A DNA stretch of 64,000 nt from Gammaproteobacteria bacterium. GTDB taxonomy: Bacteria; Pseudomonadota; Gammaproteobacteria; Pseudomonadales; Pseudomonadaceae. Both the position numbers and the translations under genes were made by a program. The first letter of the stretch is position 1, and each line of letters starts with the position of its first letter. Positions 8,806 to 19,248 of this stretch are shown here, one piece after another. The stretch spans positions 1 to 64,000 of the forward strand of contig CAJCIO010000036.1 of the NCBI GenBank assembly GCA_903970465.1, written 5' to 3'. The notes beneath the pieces are model-generated. The model searched no databases, was not told the origin of the DNA, and was given only the letters and a program-made list of their open reading frames with translations.

Positions 8806-8821
8806 TGCGCCTTCGGGCGCA
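8806..8821 (+). terminator. UUCG hairpin after cheV
   Basis: A 6-bp stem TGCGCC/GGCGCA with the stable TTCG loop lies 35 bases after the cheV stop codon. No T-tract follows, so it may stabilise the 3' end or work with Rho. Confidence 0.4.
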
Positions 8822-8870
8822 TGATCGCTTGCGATAGACTGGGCTTTTCTTGTTATCGCAAGGCACGATC

Positions 8871-9674
8871 ATGCATCTCAGCGCCCTCTATCGCTATCCC
8901 CTCAAGTCCGCCATTGCCGAGCCAATGCAAGGTTCGGCCGTCGACCTGCTCGGCTTGCAGGGTGACCGACGCTGGATGCTGGTAGACGAAGCCACCGGGC
9001 GTTTCCTCACCCAGCGCGCTGTCGGCAAGCTAAGCCAGCTCAGCGCACGCTATACCGATAGCGGTGGGCTGACGCTGAGTGCTGCGGGTATGTCTGCATT
9101 GTTGGTGGCGCTGCCTGGGGCCGACCAGGACCTGCGCGGTGTGACTATCTGGAAAGACTCGCTGCGGGTGCCGGATGCCGGTGACGCTGCAGCGGCCTGG
9201 TTGAGCGAGTTCGTGGGCAAGCCGACGCGCCTGGTGCAGGTGCCTGAGACGCGCGCGCGGAGCTTGGAGGCGGGGTATGGCGAACCCGGTGACCGGGTGG
9301 CTTTCGCCGATGGTTTTCCGTTGTTGCTGATTGGTCAGGCGTCGCTGGATGATCTGTCCAGCCGCATCGGGCGGCCGATGCAAATGCTGCGCTTTCGACC
9401 CAATCTGGTGATTGGCGAGAGCGAAGCGTTCGCTGAGGATGGCTGGAAACGCATCCGTATCGGCACGACTGACTTTCGGGTGGTCAAGCCGTGCAGCCGC
9501 TGCATCCTTACTACCCTGGACCCTCAAACCGGCGAACGCAGTGCTGATCGCGAGCCGATGACCACGTTGCTGACCTATCGCAAGCAAAGCGACGGCATTA
9601 TGTTTGGGCAAAACCTGGTGCCGGATGGTGCAGGGCATCTGGAAGTGGGGATGGCTGTCGAGGTGCTTGAATAG
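8871..9674 (+). CDS. MOSC domain protein, YcbX type
   Basis: The 267-residue protein has the MOSC N-terminal beta-barrel (ALYRYPLKSAIAEPM at the start, GDRRWMLVD about residue 35) and the C-terminal MOSC domain with the conserved Cys in KPCSRC. YcbX-type proteins use molybdenum cofactor to reduce N-hydroxylated compounds in the cytoplasm. AAGG lies 8 bases before the ATG at 8871. Its presence in a region with mobA, moaB and moeA fits Moco use, but they are not one operon. Confidence 0.88.
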   Translation: MHLSALYRYPLKSAIAEPMQGSAVDLLGLQGDRRWMLVDEATGRFLTQRAVGKLSQLSARYTDSGGLTLSAAGMSALLVALPGADQDLRGVTIWKDSLRVPDAGDAAAAWLSEFVGKPTRLVQVPETRARSLEAGYGEPGDRVAFADGFPLLLIGQASLDDLSSRIGRPMQMLRFRPNLVIGESEAFAEDGWKRIRIGTTDFRVVKPCSRCILTTLDPQTGERSADREPMTTLLTYRKQSDGIMFGQNLVPDGAGHLEVGMAVEVLE

Positions 9675-9690
9675 GTTGGCCAGCTGCGAG

Positions 9691-9785
9691 CCTGCCGGCC
9701 TCTTCGGGCAAGCCATGCTGCCACCTGTGTACGACTAAAGTTCGTCCACGCCTGCAGGAGCTAGGCTTGCCCGGGAAGGGGCCGA
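9691..9785. repeat. degenerate REP pair
   Basis: Two head-to-head units, one near 9695-9715 (CCGGCCTCTTCGGGCAAGCC) and its inverse near 9752-9783 (GGCTTGCCCGGGAAGGGGCC), form an imperfect palindrome of the Pseudomonas REP type. It lies between two converging genes. Confidence 0.7.
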
Positions 9786-9811
9786 TACAGCCCACGCGGA
9801 TCGCTAACAGA

Positions 9812-11740
9812 TCAAAGATCGTCGAAGAACCGCTCATGCCAATCTACGATCGGTTGCGGAGCGTTGAGTTTCTGCCCGTAGATGACCGCGTACGACAGCA
9901 CGTTCTGCACGTACTGACGAGTTTCATCAAAGGGGATCGACTCTACCCACACGTCGAAGCTCAAGTGGTTGGCGCCCTTGAGCCACTGACGCACGCGGCC
10001 GGGGCCGGCGTTGTAGGCGGCAGTGGCCAGCACCCGATTACCATTGAACTGCGCGTGGACCGAGCTTAGATAGGCAGCGCCCAGCTGAATGTTCTTGTCC
10101 GGATCCAGGACTTGCGCAGGCGACGCCAGCGGGATGCTGAACTTGCGCGAGGTTTCCTTGGCAGTCGCCGGCATCAACTGCATCAGGCCCATGGCGCCGA
10201 CGCCGGAGCGGGCATCTTCCATGAATGCCGATTCCTGTCGGGTGATGGCGAATACCCAGCTCGAATGCAGGCCGCGCAACCCGGCTTCACGCACCAGCGC
10301 GTCGCGGTGCGCCATCGGGAAGCGGATGTTCAGGTCATCCCAATATTGCGCCTGGCTGATGGTGCGAATGGCTGGGAAGTACCAGCCCATGTCGTATGCC
10401 ATCTTCGCTTGGGCGACCATCTCGTCGCGGCTGAAGCGGCGAGTGGCGTGATACCACTCGCGGCGTGCATCGACTACCTGGCCGCGATCGAGCAGCTCCA
10501 GCGCGCGCTGGATGCCCGGCGCCTTGCGCACGGTGGAGACGGTCTGTGGGCTCAGCACCAGCGGCTTGTTGAGCACCTGATAGGGCGCCTGGATACGGTC
10601 TGCGGCCAGGAAGCCATAGAAATCACGTTCCCGCGCGACCACCTTGTACAAGGCCGGTACCTGCGGGTTTTGCGGTTGTGCCAGTTCCAGCGCGCGGGCC
10701 TGCCAGTAGTGCCAGCGATTGCTGGCAGCCAGGTCGCCGTGCAGCTTGCGGGTCAGGTCGTAGGCGTCCTGCCAACGGCCCAGGCGCAGTAGCAGGCGCA
10801 GGCGCCATTCGGTGACGGTGTCGTCCACCAGCTCCGGATCGTACTGGGTCATCAGGTCCAGGGCGCGAGGATCATAACGACGGGCCAGGGTCAGGCCGAT
10901 TTCGCGTGCGATGGCGACCTTTTCATCACGAGAGAAGTGCATCGAGCTGGCATAGTTGTCCAGCTCGCCCATGGCCTGATCCGGGTCCTGCTTGGCGAGC
11001 CGGCGCAGGCCCAGGCTGACAACGTCGGACATGGCTTCGTCGGCGGGCACGAACAGGCCAGGCTGACTCAGCAGTTCGGGCTTCTGCGCCACGCTGAGGA
11101 GCAGTTTGCCCTGCGGGGCCAGGGTGTTGAGACTGTTGACCAGGCGAGTGGCCAGGCCGTAGTTGCGTGCCTGGGCTGCCAGCTTGGCGCGATTCCAGCG
11201 TTTCTGTTCAGTCAGTTGGCCTTCGGATGCCCAGCGCGCGAACAGCGGGTCGCAGGTCGCAGGCTGGTCCTTGCCGACGTTCCAGAGCTTTTCGGCGGTG
11301 GCATAACCTTCGGCACGCAGGTTATGGCTCAACTGGTACTGGCCATTGAGGCAATCCAGTTCGGTGAAGTTGAGCTTGGAGTCGTAATACTTGGCAAAGG
11401 TGTCCCAGTCACCACGGTCGGCCAGCATGCGCAGCCAGCGCAGGATCATCCAGTTGGCCTGGGGCAGGTCACCATGCTGGGCGAGGAACTGCTCGATTTC
11501 TTCGTTGCTGGCGCTGTTCAGGCGGGCGGTGAGCTCGTCGTAGGCCAGGTAGGATTCCAGCGGATAGTCGGCCAGGGCCGCGCGGTTGCGCAGGTAGGGG
11601 CCGGAATCACCCTTGGCCAGGGCGCGTTTGGCGTCGTCGTAGTACTGGCGCTGGAGTGTCAGGTCGACCGCCTGGGCACTGTTGATCGCGAGAGTGGACA
11701 AGACAAGGCAGGACAACAGACAGAACAGGCGACTGCGCAT
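9812..11740 (-). CDS. slt: soluble lytic murein transglycosylase
   Basis: Slt cleaves the glycan strands of peptidoglycan with formation of 1,6-anhydroMurNAc in the periplasm. The 642-residue protein has a signal peptide ending SAQA (about residue 24), a long alpha-superhelical U and L domain, and a C-terminal catalytic domain with the essential Glu in ITRQESAF and GLMQLMPATA and AAYNAGPGR after it. The start at 11740 follows GGAAG. It provides anhydro-muropeptides of the kind trimmed by NagZ, also encoded in this window. Confidence 0.94.
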   Translation of the reverse strand: MRSRLFCLLSCLVLSTLAINSAQAVDLTLQRQYYDDAKRALAKGDSGPYLRNRAALADYPLESYLAYDELTARLNSASNEEIEQFLAQHGDLPQANWMILRWLRMLADRGDWDTFAKYYDSKLNFTELDCLNGQYQLSHNLRAEGYATAEKLWNVGKDQPATCDPLFARWASEGQLTEQKRWNRAKLAAQARNYGLATRLVNSLNTLAPQGKLLLSVAQKPELLSQPGLFVPADEAMSDVVSLGLRRLAKQDPDQAMGELDNYASSMHFSRDEKVAIAREIGLTLARRYDPRALDLMTQYDPELVDDTVTEWRLRLLLRLGRWQDAYDLTRKLHGDLAASNRWHYWQARALELAQPQNPQVPALYKVVARERDFYGFLAADRIQAPYQVLNKPLVLSPQTVSTVRKAPGIQRALELLDRGQVVDARREWYHATRRFSRDEMVAQAKMAYDMGWYFPAIRTISQAQYWDDLNIRFPMAHRDALVREAGLRGLHSSWVFAITRQESAFMEDARSGVGAMGLMQLMPATAKETSRKFSIPLASPAQVLDPDKNIQLGAAYLSSVHAQFNGNRVLATAAYNAGPGRVRQWLKGANHLSFDVWVESIPFDETRQYVQNVLSYAVIYGQKLNAPQPIVDWHERFFDDL

Positions 11741-11981
11741 GAGACTTCCGAGCAGATAAAACAGAACAGGCGGCGCCATGCAGGGCGTCACATACCATGG
11801 GTGTTACACAATAGCGCTGTAGCTTAGCCTTTAGCCTCTCGCGATGAAAGCGCTGTGCTTGTATCTGATTGTGAGTGGTCGGATTGCCTGCGCCGGGTCG
11901 GTGGAGCGTGTCATTATCGCGTCACTTACTGCGCTGAGCCCGTATAACGGGTAGAATGCGCCCCCGATTTTGGAGAAGCTC

Positions 11982-13904
11982 ATGACCCTGCTCAAATTAA
12001 GCGAAGTGTCCCTCGCTTTCGGCGCGATGCCGTTGTTGGACAAAGTGTCCTGGCAGATCGCCCGAGGAGAGCGGGTGTGCATCATCGGCCGCAACGGCAC
12101 TGGCAAGTCGAGCATGATGCATCTGGTCAAAGGCGACCAGAAGCCCGACGAGGGTTCGGTTTGGCGCGCCCCCGGGCTGAAGATCGGCGAACTTCCCCAA
12201 GAGCTGCCGCGCGCCGACGAGCGCACGGTGTTCGACGTGGTTGCCGAAGGCCTGGATGGCGTGGGCGCTTTACTCGCCGAATACCATCACCTGAGCCAGA
12301 ACATCGTCACCGATGAAGACCTGACCAAGCTCATGCATGTCCAGTCCGATCTTGAAGCCCGGGACGGCTGGCGTCTGCAGCAACTGGTCGACAGCACCCT
12401 CAGCCGCCTGCAACTGCCGGCCGACAAGACCCTGGCCGAGCTGTCCGGTGGCTGGCGTCGTCGCGTGCTGCTGGCCCAGGCACTGGTGTCCGAGCCCGAC
12501 CTGTTGCTGCTCGACGAACCAACCAACCACCTGGATATCGGTGCAATCGCCTGGCTCGAAGAAGCCCTGAGCGGTTTCGGCGGCGCCGTGCTGTTCATTA
12601 CTCACGACCGCTCCTTCCTGCAAAACCTTGCCACACGTATTCTCGAATTGGATCGCGGGGGTCTGATCGACTGGAACGGCGATTACGCCAGTTTCCTGGT
12701 GCACAAAGAAGCGGCGCTGGCCGCTGAAGAAACCGCCAATGCCTTGTTCGACAAGAAGCTGGCTCAGGAAGAAGTCTGGATTCGCCAGGGCATCAAGGCA
12801 CGCCGCACCCGCAACGAAGGCCGCGTGCGTGCCCTCAAGGCGCTGCGCAACGAGCGCAGCGACCGCCGCGAGCGTACCGGCAAGGCCAATATCCAGCTCG
12901 ATGTGGCCGAGAAGTCGGGCAAGCAGGTCATGGTCCTCGAGAACGTCAGCTTCGCCCATCCGGGTGGCCCGTTTCTGGTCAAGGACTTCTCCATGGTCTT
13001 GCAGCGCCAGGATCGCATCGGCCTCTTGGGCGCCAACGGTACCGGCAAGACCACCTTGCTCAAGCTGATGCTCGGCGATCTGCAACCGGTGAGCGGCAAG
13101 GTCAGCGAGGGGACCAAAATCGAAGTGGCCTATTTCGACCAGATGCGCATGCAGCTGGATCTGGAAAAGACCGTGATCGACAACTTGGCCGAAGGCCGGG
13201 ATTTCATCGATATCGACGGCCAGAGCCGCCACGTGCTGAGCTACCTGGGCGACTTCCTGTTCAGCCCACAGCGCGCACGCACGCCGGTCAAGGCGTTGTC
13301 GGGTGGTGAGCGGGCGCGGCTGTTGCTGGCCAAACTGTTCAGCAAACCGGCCAACCTGCTGGTGCTCGACGAACCGACCAACGACCTCGATGTCGAGACT
13401 TTGGAGCTGCTCGAAGAAGTGCTGTCGAACTTCAAGGGCACCGTGTTGATGGTCAGCCACGACCGGGCATTCCTCGACAACGTCGTCACCAGCACTCTGG
13501 TGTTCGAAGGTGAGGGCCTGGTACGCGAATACGTCGGTGGTTATCAGGACTGGATCCGGCAGGGCGGCTCGCCGCGTCTGCTGGGCGTGACCGAGAACAA
13601 GTCCGGCAAGGCCGAACTCAATAGCGCTGTGGTCGAAAAAACCGAAGCTGCCGTAGCGCCTGGCGCGCAGGCCGCCGCCCCAGCGAAGAAAAAGCTCAGC
13701 TACAAGTTGCAGCGCGAGTTGGAAATGCTGCCGAGTCAGATCGACGAGATGGAGCAGAAGATCGCCGCGCTGGAAGCTGATATCGCGTCGCCGAGCTTCT
13801 ATCAGAAGTCGTCTGAGCAGACGGGTGAGGTGTTGGCGCAACTGGAGCTGGCCCAGGTACAGTTGGATGGATTGGTCGAACGCTGGGCTGAGCTCGACAG
13901 CTGA
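11982..13904 (+). CDS. uup: ABC-F ATPase Uup
   Basis: The 640-residue soluble protein has two ATP-binding cassettes. Walker A motifs are GRNGTGKSS (about residue 37) and GANGTGKTT (about residue 350); signatures LSGGWRRR and LSGGERAR and Walker B LLLLDEPTNHLD and LLVLDEPTNDLD are present. A charged linker and a C-terminal coiled coil (about residues 560-640) that binds DNA or ribosome mark it as Uup rather than EttA or YheS. The ATG at 11982 has GGAG upstream. Uup limits precise transposon excision and acts on ribosomes or branched DNA. Confidence 0.93.
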   Translation: MTLLKLSEVSLAFGAMPLLDKVSWQIARGERVCIIGRNGTGKSSMMHLVKGDQKPDEGSVWRAPGLKIGELPQELPRADERTVFDVVAEGLDGVGALLAEYHHLSQNIVTDEDLTKLMHVQSDLEARDGWRLQQLVDSTLSRLQLPADKTLAELSGGWRRRVLLAQALVSEPDLLLLDEPTNHLDIGAIAWLEEALSGFGGAVLFITHDRSFLQNLATRILELDRGGLIDWNGDYASFLVHKEAALAAEETANALFDKKLAQEEVWIRQGIKARRTRNEGRVRALKALRNERSDRRERTGKANIQLDVAEKSGKQVMVLENVSFAHPGGPFLVKDFSMVLQRQDRIGLLGANGTGKTTLLKLMLGDLQPVSGKVSEGTKIEVAYFDQMRMQLDLEKTVIDNLAEGRDFIDIDGQSRHVLSYLGDFLFSPQRARTPVKALSGGERARLLLAKLFSKPANLLVLDEPTNDLDVETLELLEEVLSNFKGTVLMVSHDRAFLDNVVTSTLVFEGEGLVREYVGGYQDWIRQGGSPRLLGVTENKSGKAELNSAVVEKTEAAVAPGAQAAAPAKKKLSYKLQRELEMLPSQIDEMEQKIAALEADIASPSFYQKSSEQTGEVLAQLELAQVQLDGLVERWAELDS

Positions 13905-13911
13905 CCACCTG

Positions 13912-13940
13912 CAGTGAGGGGGCTTGCCCCCTCGCTACCA
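13912..13940 (+). terminator. GC-rich hairpin after uup
   Basis: GAGGGGGCTTGCCCCCTC forms a 7-bp stem 13 bases after the uup stop. It has the same core as the longer REP-like elements at 21871 and 22821 and lies between convergent genes, so it can act as a terminator for either. Confidence 0.55.
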
Positions 13941-13950
13941 TTTTCCTGAA

Positions 13951-14406
13951 TCAGACTTTGTCGGTGGTCTTGTCCTTCACAAGGCGCACGGCCAGCACGT
14001 CGCACGTCGCGCCATGCAGGATGTCGTTGGCCGTCGAGCCCAGCAGCAGTGCCAGGCCATGACGGCCGTGGCTGCCCACGACGATCAGGTCGCAGTACTG
14101 TTCCTTTGCCAAGGCATGGATTTCCTGGCGTGGCTGGCCATAGGTCAGGTGCGAGTTTTCCTTGGTCACTTCCGGGTATTTGACGATCAACCGTTCCAGG
14201 CGCTCCTTGGCCTGGTCGAACTGCTGCTGTTGCAGTTGGGACAGGTCCATCGGCACATCGCCACCGAAGGCCATCGCCATGGGTTCGACGATATGTACCA
14301 GCGACAGCTTGGCCTGGGACAAGGCGGCGAGGTCCCGGGCGCGCTTGATGACCGGGTCGCACTCCTCGGTCAGGTCGACGGCGACCAGAATATGTTGGTA
14401 GGACAT
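13951..14406 (-). CDS. universal stress protein, UspA family
   Basis: The 151-residue protein has the UspA pattern: VAVDLTEECDPVI at the N-terminus and the nucleotide-binding loop VVGSHGRHGLALLLGSTAN near residues 107-125. Such proteins bind ATP and help survival under starvation or anaerobic stress. It is monocistronic, convergent with uup and divergent from the next gene. Confidence 0.93.
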   Translation of the reverse strand: MSYQHILVAVDLTEECDPVIKRARDLAALSQAKLSLVHIVEPMAMAFGGDVPMDLSQLQQQQFDQAKERLERLIVKYPEVTKENSHLTYGQPRQEIHALAKEQYCDLIVVGSHGRHGLALLLGSTANDILHGATCDVLAVRLVKDKTTDKV

Positions 14407-14515
14407 GAGAGCACTCCTGACGATTCTATTGGCCTAAGTATGGCCGGTTTCCAGCCGAGCGGGTCAAAACACCGCCAAGCTACTCATTTCACAACGCTTT
14501 GTGGGGGCTACTCAT

Positions 14516-14953
14516 ATGACGGTCTGGATAGTGCTGTCAATCCTTGCGCTCATTTTAAGTCCGCTGGCCTGGCTGCGGCCGAGTCGTAATCAAAGCGGCA
14601 AGATGAGTCTGCGCATGGCGGCGCGGCGTATGGGCCTCGCAATGCAACTGACGCCTGTGCAATGGCCTCATTGGCTGGGCCAGTCGGCGCCGGATCCCTG
14701 CGCGCAGTACCACCGGCCACGGCGCCAAGGCCGTGCGGACCAGTGGGTCTATTGGCAGAGCACACCCGGCGAATGGCTCAATCAATGGCGCGAGCCGTTG
14801 CAGGAAGCGCACCTGCAGGCGCTATTCGCAAGGCTGCCAGGCAATGTCTTCAAGGTCGAGGCGGGGCCGCAATTGCTGTCGTTGTACTGGGGCGAAAAGG
14901 GTGAAGAAGAAGTGCTTCAGGACATTGCGCAAGTGCTAGAGGCGCTAGCTTGA
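14516..14953 (+). CDS. conserved membrane-anchored protein of unknown function
   Basis: The 145-residue protein has one N-terminal membrane helix (residues 3-24) followed by a basic, Trp-rich segment and a C-terminal part with LLSLYWGEKGEEEV. I do not recognise a family; the position between a universal stress protein and fadB is familiar from pseudomonads. The ATG at 14516 is preceded by GGGGG; an upstream GTG at 14501 would add five residues. Codon use looks like the neighbours. Confidence 0.7.
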   Translation: MTVWIVLSILALILSPLAWLRPSRNQSGKMSLRMAARRMGLAMQLTPVQWPHWLGQSAPDPCAQYHRPRRQGRADQWVYWQSTPGEWLNQWREPLQEAHLQALFARLPGNVFKVEAGPQLLSLYWGEKGEEEVLQDIAQVLEALA

Positions 14954-14983
14954 TCGTGCTGGACGGGCTCGAATCGCAGGCAA

Positions 14984-15011
14984 TAAAAAGCCCGATAGCA
15001 AGCGTCGGGCT
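14984..15011 (-). terminator. orphan minus-strand Rho-independent terminator
   Basis: The stem AGCCCGA (14989-14995) and TCGGGCT (15005-15011) is followed on the minus strand by TTTTTATTG. On the plus strand no T-tract follows, so it mainly serves minus-strand transcription. No minus-strand gene lies upstream of it; fadB and its leader are on the plus strand. Confidence 0.6.
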
Positions 15012-15466
15012 GGGGTGTGGCCAGGCAGGCCGGTAATTCATTGGGATTGATGATACGCCTGTGAAAAATAAAAATCTCGCCTATTTCAATCATCGCTAGC
15101 AATTTAGTCGGCTGTCTCTTCGCGCTTATCCTGTCATCCCGGCCTGCTATTGTAGTCCTGTACGTACTGTCGATCGGCTGCGTGGTCGACGCTCTGTGGC
15201 GTCCAGAAAATGACCGTCAAGTCGCGCCGTGCCGAATGTTTAGTGCAATTGACAACCGGACGAATTTCCGTGAAGGTGTGCGTACCCCAATCAAACGGGC
15301 GTATGAATTGAGCGTTTGCCAACAAACGACGCTCTACAGAGTCCCTACAATAAGCGCCGACGGGTGATGCAGATGCGGGTTCTTGCCAAGGCTTCACCGC
15401 CTTCGCCAAACCGGCAGTCCGCGCTCGGCGTGTACCGTTCAGCTCCCCCATCCTGGAGATCAGTTG
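15012..15466. other. fadB leader and possible minus-strand small RNA region
   Basis: About 450 bases with no protein gene. It contains AT-rich sequence at 15060-15110, the inverted repeat CGTTTGCCAACAAACG at 15313-15328 and the fadB ribosome binding site. The short open frame starting at 15383 is the out-of-place N-terminal extension of fadB. Confidence 0.5.
15313..15328. promoter_or_regulatory. palindrome upstream of fadBA, candidate fatty-acid regulator site
   Basis: CGTTTG-CCAA-CAAACG is a perfect 6-4-6 inverted repeat about 140 bases before fadB. PsrA, encoded later in this window, is known to bind sites built of CAAAC and GTTTG half-sites and to control fadBA in pseudomonads. Here the half-sites are in the reverse arrangement, so the link is an inference. 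Confidence 0.4.
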
Positions 15467-17614
15467 ATGATTTACGAAGGTAAAGCCATCACGGTTACTG
15501 CTCTTGAAAGCGGCATCGTCGAACTCAAGTTCGACCTCAAGAGCGAGTCCGTCAACAAATTCAACCGTCTGACCCTGACCGAGCTGCGCCAGGCCATCGA
15601 GGCCATAAAGGCCGATGCCTCGGTCAAAGGCGTGCTCGTCAGCAGCGGCAAGGACGTGTTCATCGTCGGTGCCGACATCACCGAGTTCGTTGACAACTTC
15701 AAGCTGCCCGACGCTGAATTGCTGGCCGGCAACCTCGAAGTCAACCGGATCTTCAGCGATTTCGAAGACCTCGCCGTGCCGACCGTGGTTGCCATCAACG
15801 GCATCGCCCTGGGTGGCGGCCTGGAAATCGCTCTGGCAGCGGACTACCGCGTCATGTCCACCGAGGCCAAGATCGGCCTGCCAGAGGTCAAGCTCGGCAT
15901 CTACCCGGGTTTTGGCGGCACCGTGCGCCTGCCGCGAGTGATCGGTGTCGACAACGCCATCGAATGGATCGCTTCGGGCAAGGAAAACCGTGCCGATGAC
16001 GCCCTTAAAGTCGGCGCCGTCGATGCTGTCGTGGTCCCGCAGAAACTGCGCGAGGCTGCACTGGACCTCCTCGGTCGCGCTATCAGCGGCGAGTTCGATC
16101 ACAAGGCCAAGCGCCAGCCCAAGCTGGAAAAGATCAAACTCAATGCCATCGAACAAATGATGGCCTTCGAGACCGCCAAGGGTTTCGTCGCTGGCCAGGC
16201 CGGCCCGAACTACCCGGCGCCGGTCGAAGCCATCAAGACCATCCAGAAAGCCGCCAACTTCGGTCGCGACAAGGCCATCGAAGTAGAAGCCGCAGGCTTT
16301 GTAAAACTGGCCAAGACCGCGGCTGCCGAGAGCCTGATCGGCCTTTTCCTCAACGATCAGGAGCTCAAGCGCAAAGCCAAGGCCTACGACAAGATCGCCC
16401 GTAATGTGTCCCAGGCTGCTGTGCTTGGCGCCGGCATCATGGGTGGCGGCATCGCCTACCAATCGGCCCTCAAGGGCACGCCGATCCTGATGAAGGACAT
16501 CAACGAGAAGGGTATCGAGCAAGGTCTGGCCGAAGCCTCCAAGCTGCTGGGCAAGCGCGTCGAAAAAGGCCGCCTGACCCCGGCGAAAATGGCCGAGGCG
16601 CTCAATGCCATTCGTCCGACCTTGTCCTATGGCGATTTTGGCCATGTCGACATCGTCATCGAGGCCGTGGTCGAGAATCCAAAGGTCAAGCAAGCGGTAC
16701 TGGCCGAGGTCGAAGGGCAGGTCAAGGAGGGCACCATCCTGGCGTCCAACACCTCGACCATCTCGATCACCCTGCTGGCCAAGGCGCTCAAGCGTCCGCA
16801 AGATTTCGTCGGCATGCACTTCTTCAACCCGGTGCACATGATGCCGCTGGTGGAAGTCATTCGCGGGGAGCATTCCAGCGAAGAGGCAGTGGCGACGACC
16901 GTTGCCTACGCCAAGAAAATGGGCAAGAACCCGATCGTCGTCAACGATTGCCCGGGCTTTCTGGTCAATCGCGTGCTGTTCCCGTATTTCGGTGGCTTCG
17001 CCCGCCTGGTCAGCGCCGGCGTCGACTTTGTGCGCATCGACAAGATCATGGAGAAGTTCGGCTGGCCAATGGGCCCGGCTTACCTGATGGACGTCGTCGG
17101 TATCGACACCGGGCATCACGGCCGTGACGTCATGGCCGAAGGCTTCCCGGACCGCATGAAGGATGAGCGCGCCAGCGCCATCGACGTGTTGTACGAAGCC
17201 AATCGTCTGGGTCAGAAGAATGGCAAGGGCTTCTATTCGTATGAAACCGACAAGAGCGGCAAGCCGAAGAAGGTGTTCGACGCGGCGGTCCTGGACGTAC
17301 TCAAGCCGGTCATCTACGAGCAGCGCGAGCTCAGCGACGAAGACATCATCAACTGGATGATGATCCCATTGTGCCTCGAGACGGTACGTTGCCTGGAAGA
17401 TGGCATTGTCGAAACAGCCGCCGAGGCCGACATGGGCCTGGTCTACGGCATTGGCTTCCCGCCGTTCCGTGGCGGCGCGTTGCGCTATATCGATGCAGTC
17501 GGCGTGGCCGAGTTCGTCGCCCTGGCTGACAAGTACGCCGAACTGGGGCCGCTGTACCAACCCACCGAAAAACTGCGTGCAATGGCCAAGAACGGCCAGC
17601 GTTTCTTCGGCTGA
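15467..17614 (+). CDS. fadB: fatty acid oxidation complex alpha subunit FadB
   Basis: FadB carries enoyl-CoA hydratase, isomerase and 3-hydroxyacyl-CoA dehydrogenase activities of beta-oxidation. The 715 residues are the standard length. The N-terminal crotonase domain has the oxyanion region [13 protein letters not shown] (about residues 110-122); the NAD domain begins near residue 315 with [13 protein letters not shown]; the dehydrogenase His is in [18 protein letters not shown] precedes the ATG at 15467. fadA follows 30 bases later, giving the alpha2-beta2 complex. Confidence 0.98.
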   Translation: MIYEGKAITVTALESGIVELKFDLKSESVNKFNRLTLTELRQAIEAIKADASVKGVLVSSGKDVFIVGADITEFVDNFKLPDAELLAGNLEVNRIFSDFEDLAVPTVVAINGIALGGGLEIALAADYRVMSTEAKIGLPEVKLGIYPGFGGTVRLPRVIGVDNAIEWIASGKENRADDALKVGAVDAVVVPQKLREAALDLLGRAISGEFDHKAKRQPKLEKIKLNAIEQMMAFETAKGFVAGQAGPNYPAPVEAIKTIQKAANFGRDKAIEVEAAGFVKLAKTAAAESLIGLFLNDQELKRKAKAYDKIARNVSQAAVLGAGIMGGGIAYQSALKGTPILMKDINEKGIEQGLAEASKLLGKRVEKGRLTPAKMAEALNAIRPTLSYGDFGHVDIVIEAVVENPKVKQAVLAEVEGQVKEGTILASNTSTISITLLAKALKRPQDFVGMHFFNPVHMMPLVEVIRGEHSSEEAVATTVAYAKKMGKNPIVVNDCPGFLVNRVLFPYFGGFARLVSAGVDFVRIDKIMEKFGWPMGPAYLMDVVGIDTGHHGRDVMAEGFPDRMKDERASAIDVLYEANRLGQKNGKGFYSYETDKSGKPKKVFDAAVLDVLKPVIYEQRELSDEDIINWMMIPLCLETVRCLEDGIVETAAEADMGLVYGIGFPPFRGGALRYIDAVGVAEFVALADKYAELGPLYQPTEKLRAMAKNGQRFFG

Positions 17615-18820
<1,206 letters not shown>

Positions 18821-18837
18821 TCGCAGTGGTGTGAAAG

Positions 18838-18868
18838 CCGGGGCCAGGTGCCCCGGTTTTTGTTTTTC
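18838..18868 (+). terminator. Rho-independent terminator of fadBA
   Basis: CCGGGG-ccaggtg-CCCCGG is followed by a long T-rich tract (TTTTTGTTTTT). It lies 18 bases after the fadA stop codon. Confidence 0.9.
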
Positions 18869-18897
18869 AGCATATTTATTTTCAAGCGAGGCGCAGG

Positions 18898-19149
18898 ATG
18901 CAGTTGCAACCCGGACTCTACCGTCATTACAAAGGCCCGCAGTACCGCGTTTTCGGTGTGGCGCGTCACTCCGAGTCGGAAGAGGAAGTCGTGTGCTATC
19001 AGGCGTTGTACGGCGAATTCGGGCTCTGGGTACGGCCGCTGAGCATGTTTCTGGAGTCTGTCGAGGTTGACGGCGAGCAGGTGCCGCGCTTTGCTTTGGT
19101 GCAAGCCGAAAGCACTCTTTGGAGCACCGAAAAAGGTAGTAGCGTTTAG
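18898..19149 (+). CDS. DUF1653 family protein
   Basis: The 83-residue protein starts LQPGLYRHYKGPQYRV and contains EEVVCYQALYGEFGLWVRPLSMF, the typical DUF1653 pattern of small beta proteins. Function is unknown. The start ATG at 18898 is preceded by GAGGCGCAGG. It lies between fadA and topA, as in P. aeruginosa. Confidence 0.85.
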   Translation: MQLQPGLYRHYKGPQYRVFGVARHSESEEEVVCYQALYGEFGLWVRPLSMFLESVEVDGEQVPRFALVQAESTLWSTEKGSSV

Positions 19150-19158
19150 CTATCGCGC

Positions 19159-19187
19159 TTGACCTCGTGGTTTTGCCACTATATATA
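19159..19187 (+). promoter_or_regulatory. sigma-70 promoter of topA
   Basis: TTGACC (19159-19164), a 17-base spacer and TATATA (19182-19187) match the housekeeping promoter. Transcription would start near 19195, giving a leader of about 54 bases before topA. Confidence 0.65.
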
Positions 19188-19248
19188 GCGGGGCCTCGAC
19201 AGGCGTCACGCGCCTTTCATTTATCTGTATTCAGGAATTTTCCGATCC

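Noticed and set aside
12270..13841. 523-codon minus-strand open frame opposite uup
   Set aside because: Antisense shadow of uup.
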